From NCBI GenBank assembly GCA_033764335.1, contig JANRJC010000027.1, positions 62,001 to 126,000 on the forward strand: 64,000 nucleotides of DNA, read 5' to 3'. Shown piece by piece: positions 9,016-16,296 of the stretch. The DNA is from JAGQVA01 sp033764335. GTDB taxonomy: Bacteria > Bacteroidota > Bacteroidia > J057. The stretch's first letter is position 1. Each line of letters opens with the position of its first letter. A program made the position numbers and the translations under genes. The notes beneath the pieces are model-generated. The model was not told the DNA's origin, did no database searches, and was given only the letters and a program-made list of their open reading frames with translations.

Positions 9016-9254
9016 GGGACAAAGAATCTTTCGTACCCCTGCGCCTTAGGCGTACCCCCGTAGAAAAAAAGGGGGGCGGCCATCGAGGCTACAAATCGAA
9101 GATGCCTTTGGTACATTCGACCTCTCCGAGCCAAAAGGCCACTGATGTGGGTCTTGCCTGTCGGCAAAACCCCGTATGGCTAACATCTGTGGGCACTTTT
9201 CATGGCAGGTGACATTACCCCAGCAACCCACCCCCTTCGGATTTTAGGTCGGAA

Positions 9255-9335
9255 AGGTCAAACAAAAACCCTTTCGCTTCTCTGGTCATAAATCAAAACT
9301 TTGGTTTCGTCCACTTCTTCGCGAGGGGTAAAGAA
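9255..9335 (-). pseudogene. C-terminal remnant of a MNT-type nucleotidyltransferase
   Basis: On the minus strand this segment encodes REEVDETKVLIYDQRSERVFV followed by a stop. That is almost identical to the C-terminus of the degraded nucleotidyltransferase at 18075-18284. The '..NPYF.E.V.ETK.LIY' ending is typical of Bacteroidota minimal nucleotidyltransferases (the antitoxin partners of HEPN toxins). No catalytic part is present, so this is a scar. Confidence 0.6.
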
Positions 9336-9474
9336 GTATAATACCTCGATTAGGAATTACGAATGAGGGCTGGGGTTGATGCAAATTATAGTCCACTCCA
9401 CCTACTCGGGTAAATTTGTAGCGATGTACGGGCGCAATTCAAAATATCGCACCTCTGGTCTTATCCCCGCTAAG

Positions 9475-9602
9475 ACCCTTCCTCCCTTCGGTCGTCAGGG
9501 TGACGGCAGACCGTCAGACAATACGCTTCTCCGAGGGAGAAGCACGTTTTTCCTGACACGAGGTGTCATCCCGACGACCGCAGGAAGGAGGGACCTTTTC
9601 GG
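9475..9602. repeat. Imperfect inverted repeat
   Basis: The left arm (from about 9478: CTTCCTCCCTTCGGTCGTCA) and the right arm (ending about 9600, with GTCATCCCGACGACCGCAGG) are near reverse complements, separated by an inner pair AGACAATACGCTTCTCCGAG / GAGAAGCACG. The whole can fold into a long hairpin. No reading frame is conserved. It looks like a small non-autonomous repeat of the type scattered in Bacteroidota genomes. Confidence 0.6.
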
Positions 9603-9649
9603 CAACCGGTCGAAGGCGCGACATTTTGGTTTGCGCCCGCGATGTACGA

Positions 9650-9710
9650 CAATTGTTTCATACAGCGTTGAATCTCCAAATGCTTTTTCAGCAAATTCAG
9701 TGTTTGCCAT
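9650..9710 (-). pseudogene. 5' stub of the gene downstream of DUF6088 (partner, probably toxin)
   Basis: An ATG at 9710 overlaps the 3' end of the DUF6088 gene by 14 bp, the arrangement expected for a coupled antitoxin-toxin pair. It encodes MANTEFAEKAFGDSTLYETI. Immediately afterwards the frame runs into the repeat block at ~9475-9640, which has no homology to a protein, so only about 20 codons survive. The identity as an AbiEii-like or other toxin is inferred from position, not from the stub. Confidence 0.45.
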
Positions 9711-10302
9711 TTTGTAATGCTTTGTTCATTATTTTCTGAATCCATACTGGTGCAAGGAATATATCATGTTTTAACTCCCTCTCATCTTCCATCTTTAGCA
9801 GTTCAATAATTCGGTGTTCTTCTGCTGCGGTTACATTACCATTACCTATTTCCTTTAGTGCCTGAATGGCTAAACGACTGATTCTGCCTTTTGCCAATAA
9901 GTTCTTAGGTGTGGTTTTTTTAAACTTAATCTTTCGCTTACCTACTTTTATTTCGCGAGGCGAACCATCGGTGAGTAATACGATATTTATCGGCACCTGG
10001 CTACTCAACCCTAAGGCGTTTAATGCATAGCTTCCGGTGGGCACGGTTCTCAGTCTGTCTCGTTTGGCAATGGCTTCTGCCACTTCTTCGGCTGTGGGCA
10101 ACAACTTCCCTATTAAATCACTCTCTTTGGGTCGAACGTATATACCCTGAGCTACTCGGGTAATCAATCCCTCTTTTTCTAACCTGAATAAGGCTAACCT
10201 TACGGCTTCTGATGATCCCAACTCATTGAAATCGGCAGGGAAGAACAACTCTCCTTTCGGATGGGATTCTATATGTTGTAATATTTTATCTTCTACGCTC
10301 AT
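9697..10302 (-). CDS. DUF6088 family protein (AbiEi-antitoxin-like regulator)
   Basis: A 201-residue protein. Residues 1-60 form a winged helix (ILQHIESHPKGELFFPADF, then EAVRLALFRLEKEGLITRVA and QGIYVRP), followed by an AbiEi-like C-terminal region (VPTGSYALNALGLSSQVPIN, KFKKTTPKNLL, LAIQALKEIG). This layout is that of the DUF6088/AbiEi group of transcriptional autoregulators that act as antitoxins in type IV systems. A palindromic operator overlaps its promoter at 10311-10341. The coding region overlaps the start of a truncated downstream gene, so this appears to be an orphan antitoxin. It lies 66 bp downstream of the restriction-modification gene on the same strand. Confidence 0.82.
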   Translation of the reverse strand: MSVEDKILQHIESHPKGELFFPADFNELGSSEAVRLALFRLEKEGLITRVAQGIYVRPKESDLIGKLLPTAEEVAEAIAKRDRLRTVPTGSYALNALGLSSQVPINIVLLTDGSPREIKVGKRKIKFKKTTPKNLLAKGRISRLAIQALKEIGNGNVTAAEEHRIIELLKMEDERELKHDIFLAPVWIQKIMNKALQNGKH

Positions 10303-10310
10303 CTTTATCC

Positions 10311-10341
10311 TTGTAACAAAAATAGTAATTATTTGTTACAA
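10311..10341 (-). promoter_or_regulatory. Palindromic operator overlapping a Bacteroidota-type promoter of the DUF6088 gene
   Basis: Two perfect 8-nt arms, TTGTAACA (10311-10318) and TGTTACAA (10334-10341), flank a 15-nt AT-rich spacer. On the minus strand the spacer contains TATTTTTG (10317-10324), an exact match to the TAnnTTTG -7 box of Bacteroidota sigma factors, about 15 bp before the ATG at 10302. AbiEi antitoxins are known to repress their own operons by binding inverted repeats, so autoregulation is the natural reading. Confidence 0.6.
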
Positions 10342-10368
10342 ATCAAAATATAAACCCCTCACCGCCAA

Positions 10369-13300
10369 CTACAATTCCAACCCACACCCTTCGGATTTCA
10401 GGTCGGGAAGGTCGTCTTTCAAAAACCCCACCTTCGGCAATCCCTCCACGATCTCCACCGTCTGCATGCTCACATTGATGATGCTCAACAGCAAATCCAG
10501 AATATACCGCGGATTGCCCACTTCCTCTGCCCAGTCATTGGGATCATTTTTGATGCCGCTTTCTTTGTGGGTGGTTACGGCATAACGCTCCATGATCCAA
10601 TCAATGGCAGATTTCCCGTTTACTACGTATTCATACGCCTTCGCAGGTATGTTTGTAATTACAATCTTGCTGTTGTAAATAATGGTGTCGGTTTGCCCTT
10701 TTTTGGGGTAACGCATTTTTTCTACCCGGAATAGGGTTTTGGGGTCTGGGGTATTGGGGTTTAGGGTATGGGGTTTGGGGTTCAGGGTTTGGGGATCGGG
10801 GTTTAGGGTTTGGTTTTCTTCACCCTGTACCCCAAACCCTAAACCCTCTATACCCTGTACCCCAAACCCTAAACCCTCATAAGGCGACACACTCTCGTAA
10901 TGGATATGCAACTCTGCCAGTCTGCGCCCGGCGTTGCTGAATGCCCAAAAATCGCGCACATCTTCTACCAGGGGCAAGCGAGGCAACATCTTTTTCAGGT
11001 CGCTGGCAAAGGTTGTTCGATACTCGGGGCTGTGGAGGAATCCATATACATAATAGAATATATCTTCTTTTGATAGGGTATGGTGGGGTATGGGGTGTGG
11101 GGATCGGGGTTTAGGGTTTGTTTCTTCACCCTGTACCCCAAACCCTAAACCCTCTAAACCCTGTACCCCAAACCCCATACCCCGTCCTCCAAACCCCGTA
11201 CCCTTCAACCCATACATATTCTTGGCTCTTTCTAAAATAAAATCCGAAACCCCATCGCGGCGGATGTACTTTCCCTCCCCCGGCTTATCAAACAGGGTCG
11301 GTGCAACATCTTGGTTTTCTTCGTAGTAGTAGAGGGGGAATGCCTGGGTATCTCCGTTAAAGTGCAGATCAGGGATATGGTCGGAAATGAGGACAGAACC
11401 ATCTTTGTAATTTGCTGAAACACAAATCACTCGATTTTTGTGGGAGGGAGTGGGGAAAAGTTTGGGGAGTTGATATTGCATTTCATTCAGTCCCTTAGAG
11501 AAGTATAAATTCTGCTTAAAGAAAGGGCGATAGTATGCTTTTACAAATATTCCGTCTTCAATTTTATGTGGTTTATTTTTTTCAACATCCCACTCAAGCG
11601 CACGTGTCCAGCTAATTTTCTGTGGCCGTCGATCTACAAATGATTTTATATCAACTTTTGATTTCTGAACAGTTTCAAAAAAGGCAATTCTTTGTTCATT
11701 ATAAAAATCCAAATGTGTTCCAATATTCTTTTTTAGTATCATAATTGAACTATTGTAACACCATGCATCCCTCTGTGTTTTCAATCCGTTACTATAATAG
11801 GGAATAAAAAACGTTGCCTTGTTCATCTTATCCTCCTTATCCCCCAACGGCAAAAAAGTCCCAAATACATCATTTCTCTGACTGATCCAATCTCCCTGAT
11901 CATTAGGTTGAAGCAGTGTCCAGGGGATACGGTTTAAAGAGCCAAAATCCCGGATGATGGTGAGTTTTTCCTCCCGGTTGAGATAGTCTCCTATATCATG
12001 GTAATGAATGGCAGCTTTTCCTCCCGACTTTCCCGGTTTTTTCACCAAAAGGGTAATGGCAATCGGTGTGCGGGAGCCGGAACCGAAAACGTTCCCTGCT
12101 TCCTTCTGCCTCAATTCTCCCTGAGTCCGGGCATTTCCTCTAAGATTAAACACCCAGATGGAGGAAAACTCTCGCTCCAATACCTTGCGAAATCCGTCGG
12201 AGCTGTTTCCGTCTAACCAGGCTCCATTGCTCACAAAGGCGATAATGCCGCCATGTACAGGGTCGAGGCGGTCGGTACTCCATCGGAAGGCTTTGATATA
12301 AGAGTCGTACAGTGAGTTTTTATTGGTTGCGGAGGTCGCTTTGGCGTAGGTAATGGATATTCGGCTGTCGAGTATTTCGTATTTCTGGTTTTGGGCATTG
12401 TCATTGGCGGATTTTTGCCCTACGGAATAAGGCGGGTTTCCCATAATCACACGTAGCGGGGCTTTTTTCTGTCTTACGACACGTTCGGAGTTTTGCGGAA
12501 ACATTTCAGAGAAAAGTTTTTGGCTTTCGTCTGTTTCGCCCAACTGGAAGGTGTCGGTTAATACAATGCCTTCGAAGGGTTGGTAATGGGGTGTGGGGTT
12601 TAGGGGTTGGGGGTTAGGGATTTGCGTAGTGCGGTCAAAATCCTGCCCACTGTTTGAATCTGTGTTATCAAGGTTTCCGTTTCCTCCTGAGTCAGTATCT
12701 GGATTCGTTGTGCGATCAGAATATGAGTTTCTAACTCCGTCAATGAGCCGTTCGCTATCCCGAGAAAATGGAGGTATTCCTTCCGGTTGTTCCGTCCGTA
12801 ACCTTCGGCTATGTTCGCTGGAATGGAGGTTCCTGCCCTCCGGGTCTGACTTGTCAAGCCATATATCTCTTCCTTTGGATAATTCTTTGTTACCCAATAA
12901 ATCATCTCCACCAGATTCATCGCTTCCTGCCACACCATCAGTTCCTTGAATGAATTTATTTTCGCCATAATCTGAATTTTTATTTTTCCCCAAACCCTGC
13001 CCAAACCCCAAACCCTGTCCCCCATACCCCAAACCCCAAACCGCATCGTAATACGCATTTTCAATATTAACCGCTGCGATATAATAGGCCAGCAGGACAA
13101 TTTCATTGGCATGTAATTCCTGTTGGTACTTACGTGCAAGGTCTTTCTGGGCTATTAGTCCGCTTTGCAGTAGTCGGGTCATAAAGGTTCCCGTACCGGT
13201 AAAGGGATCGAGAATATGAACATTTTCATCGCTTATACTGCGGCCAAACTCTTTTTGAAGTACGTCCTCCACAGAACGAATGATAAAATCCACGACCTCC

Positions 13301-15945
13301 ACCGGGGTATAAACGATGCCCAGTTGCTCCACCATTTTAGGGAAAGCGGTTCGGAAAAATTTGTCATAAAGCTCTATGATGATCCGCTGTTTTCCTTCAG
13401 CGTTGTCAATACCTTCTGCCCTTTTTTGCACGGATTCATAAAACCTTTGCAGGGTTTTGTCCTGTTCCGCCAGGTTGTTGCCATCCTCCAGAGCATTGAG
13501 CATGTTTTGCATGGCAAGCGAAACCGGGTTATTTTTTACGAATGAATAATCGTCAAACAAAGCCTCAAAAATCGGCTGGGTAATAATATGCTGGGCAAGC
13601 ATATCTACTGCCTGATTTTCGGTGATACTGGGGTTAATATTTTTTTGCAAACCTTCGAGAAAGCGGTCAAAAGCTTTGCGTTGGTCTTTTTTATTGTCAA
13701 TCAGATAAGTAATCCGCTCCACTTGGCGTTCGGCAATCTGAGCGACATCTTTTGCCCACTGCTCCCAGTATAGGCGGTCGCCCACTTTTTGCACCATTCG
13801 GGCAAATACCACGGATTGCAATTCCTCAAACTGAATTGCAAGCTGGCGTCCAATGTCGCGGGAAGTTTCATACATCGCTGAATCTTCCTTACCCTGAGAG
13901 GGATTCCCATCCTCATCAAACGAATATTCGGGTCTTCCTACCAGAATATTATTGGGTTTCTTTCGGTTGAGTTCAAGTTTATTGACAGTGGCATTAAACC
14001 GGTCGTCATGCGCACGGAGCGCGTTGAGGACGGTCCAGACCACTTTATACCGCTCATTATCGTCAAGGGCTTTGGAGGCTTCTACATCCGAAGGAACCAC
14101 GACGGGAATGATGATATAACCGTACTCTTTTCCCGGTGCTTTGCGCATTACACGCCCAACAGATTGTACCACATCCACCTGAGAGTTGCGGGCGGAGAGG
14201 AAAAGTACAGCATCGAGCGAAGGCACATCTACCCCTTCACTCAATACCCGTACATTGGTAATGATTCGACATTCATTTTCAGCGGTTTCTGCTTTGAGCC
14301 AGGCAATCATCTGGTCGCGTGTCGGAGCGGCCATTGTGCCATCCATGTGTTGAGCCTCCACCGTTACCATTTGCCCTCTTTTTCCGGCGGGCAATTGGCT
14401 GAGGTAAGCTTCGGAAGCAGTATTGTAAGTGGCACTGATCTGGCGGGAAACAGCGATATTTCCGCAGAAAGCCACTGCCCGTTTCATGGGTTTGGGATCG
14501 GCCTCTTTTGTTACGCCATCGTCACCTAAAAACTGTTTGGAAAGCGCATTGACCGTGCCTATCAATTTAGAAATATCATCTGTACTGATTTCCGTTTCTC
14601 CTTTGGAAAGCATTCGCTGTATAGCCGGTGGCACGTCCTTATCACTCAGCGTAAGAATCAATACTTTGTAATCTGTGAGCAAACCCCTCTCCACCGCTTC
14701 CCCAAAACCTATGCGGTAGATTTCCTCCCCATACAAATTGACATCATCCATAGAGCAAAGAATGGCCTCAGCCTGAGCCGCTTTACTTCGGGCATCATCG
14801 CTGAATAGCCGGGGCGTAGCGGTCATGTAAAGCCGTTTTTTCGCTTTGAGATAATCGGATTCATGTACCTTGACAAAAGCGGATTCATCTTCGCCTGCCA
14901 GCGTTACCCCTGTTGTGCGGTGGGCTTCATCACAAATGATAAGATCAAATTCGGGAAAGCCCTTATTGAGTAATACCCGCTGGGCACGGGCAATAACCGC
15001 AATTGACTGGTAGGTGGAAAAGACAACGGTCATTCCGGGCTTATGGTTCTTTCTGATTTGCTCAAACTGGTCAAGGATAGAATCAGAATCCGTCGAAGCT
15101 GGATAAGCCAAATCCACTACACTGAAAGAATCAGTATCCTCATTCTTTTTCCGCTGCCGTGATATTTCCGGATCCGAGCAAATGGCAATTGCGTTGATCG
15201 GCTCATCGGCGTCAGCACTCCATTCACGGAGTGTCTGTCCCAGCAGGGCAATAGAGGGGACAAGGAAGAGGATTAAACCCTTACCACCCGTTTCATTTTC
15301 CGCTATCCGGAGGGCGGTAAAGGTTTTCCCGGTCCCACAAGCCATGATAAGTTTTCCCCGGTCGTTTTCCAGAAAGTGACTATGTGCTTTGTCTAAAGCC
15401 TCTTTCTGGTGCGGGCGGAGGGATTTTTTGGGATTCCGGGCGAGTTCGCCGTGAACGCCTTCTTCCAGTTTTTCCCAGTTGACGGGAGCTTCGGATAATG
15501 CAGAAAGATTGAGTCTGGAGACGGGAGGTTCTTGGCTGTTAAGCGATTCGGTTGCGTTGGCAGTCCATTTATTGGTAGTAGAAATCCAGAGGCGTTGAGC
15601 AAATCGGTGAGGTTGTCCCAGCGCGTCTCGAAACTCTCTGCCCGAAGTAGAAAGAAAGGTATCAACATCTGCTTTTTCGATGGAAGAATTTTCCTGAAAA
15701 CATTTACACTGAATCGCCCAATAATGCCCCTCATAGGTCAAAGCCACGAGATCAATACCCGTATCCCTGTCTCCGAGGCTATTTTTTCCGGGAAATTCAT
15801 TCCAGAGCCAGACATATTGAAATTGGAAAGCGTACTGGGGATCCGTTTTGAGGTAGGCCTGCATGAGGCGTTCAAAACGACTACCCTTGTCGCGTTCGGA
15901 GAAGGAATCCTTGCGGTATTTCTGAAGAATCGGTAAAAAAGACAT
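10369..15945 (-). CDS. Type ISP single-polypeptide restriction-modification enzyme (Mrr nuclease + SF2 helicase + N6-adenine methyltransferase)
   Basis: A 1858-residue multidomain protein of the LlaGI/LlaBIII class. The order is: an Mrr-like nuclease (GIDLV with Asp65, and IQCKC with Gln79/Lys81); an SF2 translocase (ACGTGKT at 202-208, DEAH at 339-342, MTATPR, and a C-terminal helicase half with QSVGRVMRK); then a gamma-type adenine methyltransferase (DPFTGTG from 913, NPPY at 1170-1173); and a target-recognition C-terminus. It methylates one strand of its asymmetric site and, when sites are unmodified, translocates and cuts. Three in-frame insertions (residues 969-1120, 1580-1624 and 1690-1738) interrupt conserved blocks; without them the protein would have ~1612 residues, the usual family size. 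Whether the enzyme works with the insertions is unknown. Confidence 0.93.
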   Translation of the reverse strand: MSFLPILQKYRKDSFSERDKGSRFERLMQAYLKTDPQYAFQFQYVWLWNEFPGKNSLGDRDTGIDLVALTYEGHYWAIQCKCFQENSSIEKADVDTFLSTSGREFRDALGQPHRFAQRLWISTTNKWTANATESLNSQEPPVSRLNLSALSEAPVNWEKLEEGVHGELARNPKKSLRPHQKEALDKAHSHFLENDRGKLIMACGTGKTFTALRIAENETGGKGLILFLVPSIALLGQTLREWSADADEPINAIAICSDPEISRQRKKNEDTDSFSVVDLAYPASTDSDSILDQFEQIRKNHKPGMTVVFSTYQSIAVIARAQRVLLNKGFPEFDLIICDEAHRTTGVTLAGEDESAFVKVHESDYLKAKKRLYMTATPRLFSDDARSKAAQAEAILCSMDDVNLYGEEIYRIGFGEAVERGLLTDYKVLILTLSDKDVPPAIQRMLSKGETEISTDDISKLIGTVNALSKQFLGDDGVTKEADPKPMKRAVAFCGNIAVSRQISATYNTASEAYLSQLPAGKRGQMVTVEAQHMDGTMAAPTRDQMIAWLKAETAENECRIITNVRVLSEGVDVPSLDAVLFLSARNSQVDVVQSVGRVMRKAPGKEYGYIIIPVVVPSDVEASKALDDNERYKVVWTVLNALRAHDDRFNATVNKLELNRKKPNNILVGRPEYSFDEDGNPSQGKEDSAMYETSRDIGRQLAIQFEELQSVVFARMVQKVGDRLYWEQWAKDVAQIAERQVERITYLIDNKKDQRKAFDRFLEGLQKNINPSITENQAVDMLAQHIITQPIFEALFDDYSFVKNNPVSLAMQNMLNALEDGNNLAEQDKTLQRFYESVQKRAEGIDNAEGKQRIIIELYDKFFRTAFPKMVEQLGIVYTPVEVVDFIIRSVEDVLQKEFGRSISDENVHILDPFTGTGTFMTRLLQSGLIAQKDLARKYQQELHANEIVLLAYYIAAVNIENAYYDAVWGLGYGGQGLGFGQGLGKNKNSDYGENKFIQGTDGVAGSDESGGDDLLGNKELSKGRDIWLDKSDPEGRNLHSSEHSRRLRTEQPEGIPPFSRDSERLIDGVRNSYSDRTTNPDTDSGGNGNLDNTDSNSGQDFDRTTQIPNPQPLNPTPHYQPFEGIVLTDTFQLGETDESQKLFSEMFPQNSERVVRQKKAPLRVIMGNPPYSVGQKSANDNAQNQKYEILDSRISITYAKATSATNKNSLYDSYIKAFRWSTDRLDPVHGGIIAFVSNGAWLDGNSSDGFRKVLEREFSSIWVFNLRGNARTQGELRQKEAGNVFGSGSRTPIAITLLVKKPGKSGGKAAIHYHDIGDYLNREEKLTIIRDFGSLNRIPWTLLQPNDQGDWISQRNDVFGTFLPLGDKEDKMNKATFFIPYYSNGLKTQRDAWCYNSSIMILKKNIGTHLDFYNEQRIAFFETVQKSKVDIKSFVDRRPQKISWTRALEWDVEKNKPHKIEDGIFVKAYYRPFFKQNLYFSKGLNEMQYQLPKLFPTPSHKNRVICVSANYKDGSVLISDHIPDLHFNGDTQAFPLYYYEENQDVAPTLFDKPGEGKYIRRDGVSDFILERAKNMYGLKGTGFGGRGMGFGVQGLEGLGFGVQGEETNPKPRSPHPIPHHTLSKEDIFYYVYGFLHSPEYRTTFASDLKKMLPRLPLVEDVRDFWAFSNAGRRLAELHIHYESVSPYEGLGFGVQGIEGLGFGVQGEENQTLNPDPQTLNPKPHTLNPNTPDPKTLFRVEKMRYPKKGQTDTIIYNSKIVITNIPAKAYEYVVNGKSAIDWIMERYAVTTHKESGIKNDPNDWAEEVGNPRYILDLLLSIINVSMQTVEIVEGLPKVGFLKDDLPDLKSEGCGLEL
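10732..10878 (-). mobile_element. Short G/C-skewed palindromic insertion A in the restriction gene
   Basis: A 147-bp (49-codon) in-frame insertion between SVSPYEG and FRVEKMRYPKK of the host protein. On the coding strand the left half is G-rich (GGGTTTAGGGTTTGGGGTAC, twice) and the right half is its C-rich complement (CCAAACCCTAAACCCC), with the short loop GAAGAAAA between. It can form a long hairpin and has G-quadruplex potential. It encodes only low-complexity residues (GLGFGVQG..., NPKPHTLNP). The core next to the loop is the same as in insertion B, so the two are copies of one element. Confidence 0.75.
11074..11208 (-). mobile_element. Short G/C-skewed palindromic insertion B in the restriction gene
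   Basis: A 135-bp (45-codon) in-frame insertion between the host blocks ILERAKNMYG and SKEDIFYYVYGF. It has the same plan as insertion A: G-rich arm (GGGTTTAGGGTTTGGGGTAC), loop GTGAAGAAA, C-rich arm (CAAACCCTAAACCCCGATCC). It encodes GLGFGVQG-type low-complexity sequence. No open reading frame for a protein is contained, so it resembles a non-autonomous derivative of the larger insertion C. Confidence 0.75.
12586..13041 (-). mobile_element. IVS-like element (insertion C): G-rich arm, four-helix-bundle ORF, C-rich arm
   Basis: A 456-bp (152-codon) insertion between the host segments NIENAYYDAV and YQPFEGIVLTDTF, which are normally nearly adjacent in type ISP methyltransferase domains. On the coding strand it starts with a G-rich arm (GGTTTGGGGTTTGGGG...) and ends with a C-rich arm (CCCTAACCCCCAACCCCTAA, then ACCCC). 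These are partly complementary and could bring the flanks together. Between them lies a complete S23/IVP four-helix-bundle gene in a different frame. The host frame stays open across the whole element, giving a Ser/Gly/Asp-rich stretch. The likeness to intervening sequences of 23S rRNA is clear; its position inside a protein gene is unusual. Confidence 0.78.
12600..12968 (-). CDS. Four helix bundle protein (23S rRNA intervening-sequence / S23-IVP family) nested in the restriction gene
   Basis: A 122-residue protein starting at the ATG ending at 12968. It has the full family signature: FKELMVWQEAMNLVEMIYW, YGLTSQTRRAGTSIPANIAE and GYGRNNRKEYLHFLGIANGS, then LTELETHILIAQRI. This is the TIGR02436/S23 fold, whose members are encoded in rRNA intervening sequences and include the Avd accessory protein of diversity-generating retroelements; such proteins form basic pentameric helical barrels that can bind nucleic acid. 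It is read on the same strand as the restriction gene but in another frame, and is bounded by the G-rich and C-rich arms of insertion C. A role in mobility of the element is inferred. Confidence 0.85.
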   Translation of the reverse strand: MAKINSFKELMVWQEAMNLVEMIYWVTKNYPKEEIYGLTSQTRRAGTSIPANIAEGYGRNNRKEYLHFLGIANGSLTELETHILIAQRIQILTQEETETLITQIQTVGRILTALRKSLTPNP

Positions 15946-16296
15946 TTCGGGAGATTGATACGCGTTGAGAGACAGAAAACGCTAAGCTAATGAAAATACG
16001 TTATCCGATAAAACTTGAAATCCGGAAATGGAGAGAGGCAGCCTAGCTGGTGGCTTGTTTATACCATTCGACCAGCAATTGAAAAGGGGTAAATTTTTTG
16101 TAAATCCTACCCTAGTAATCCATTCATATCGGAGTTCAGGTTGAAGAATAATGGTCTCCGCAAGTTGCAAGAGGCTTTGTTCTCCCATGCATCACCTCAA
16201 ATAAATCAGAAAAATATAAAGTTGACTAAAACTTGCAGAGGATGCGAAAAATTAAGATATTCCATTCTGGATGATTGGGTTATTAAGCATCAAAAT
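15946..16296. other. Intergenic region between the divergent restriction and zinc-finger-like genes
   Basis: About 350 bp. On the minus strand a short open stretch ends in KKFTPFQLLVEWYKQATS and a stop near 16048; this looks like the last residues of a protein but has no start or recognisable family. An AT-rich part next to the restriction gene start probably contains its promoter. Nothing else is supported here. Confidence 0.4.

Larger units (their letters stand above)
9016..9696. repeat. 681-bp gene-free stretch filled with degraded repeats
   Basis: No intact gene is seen. At ~9055-9215 a block (GGGCGGCCATCGAGGCTAC, GTCTTGCCTGTCGGCAAAA, GGGCACTTTTC) is a diverged copy of the palindromic element at 17695-18011. 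At 9226-9258 there is a copy of the last ~11 codons of the restriction gene (compare 10378-10410). At 9255-9335 lies the C-terminal end of a nucleotidyltransferase gene. At ~9475-9600 there is an inverted repeat (GGTCGTCAGGGTGACG against its near complement in CGTGTCATCCCGACGACC). The stretch is thus a graveyard of small mobile elements and recombination scars. Confidence 0.65.

Noticed and set aside
12593..12949. 118-codon plus-strand frame opposite the nested four-helix-bundle gene
   Set aside because: Antisense to the recognisable S23/IVP protein; Ser/Pro-rich composition indicates a shadow frame.
10735..13040. CRISPR array suggested by repeated G-rich units
   Set aside because: The units vary in length, are inverted as well as direct, lie inside coding sequence and have no uniform spacers or cas genes nearby.
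15982..16188. 68-codon minus-strand frame upstream of the restriction gene
   Set aside because: No recognised motif, no operon context and poor codon use; a neighbouring frame has a more protein-like tail (KKFTPFQLLVEWYKQATS) but no beginning.
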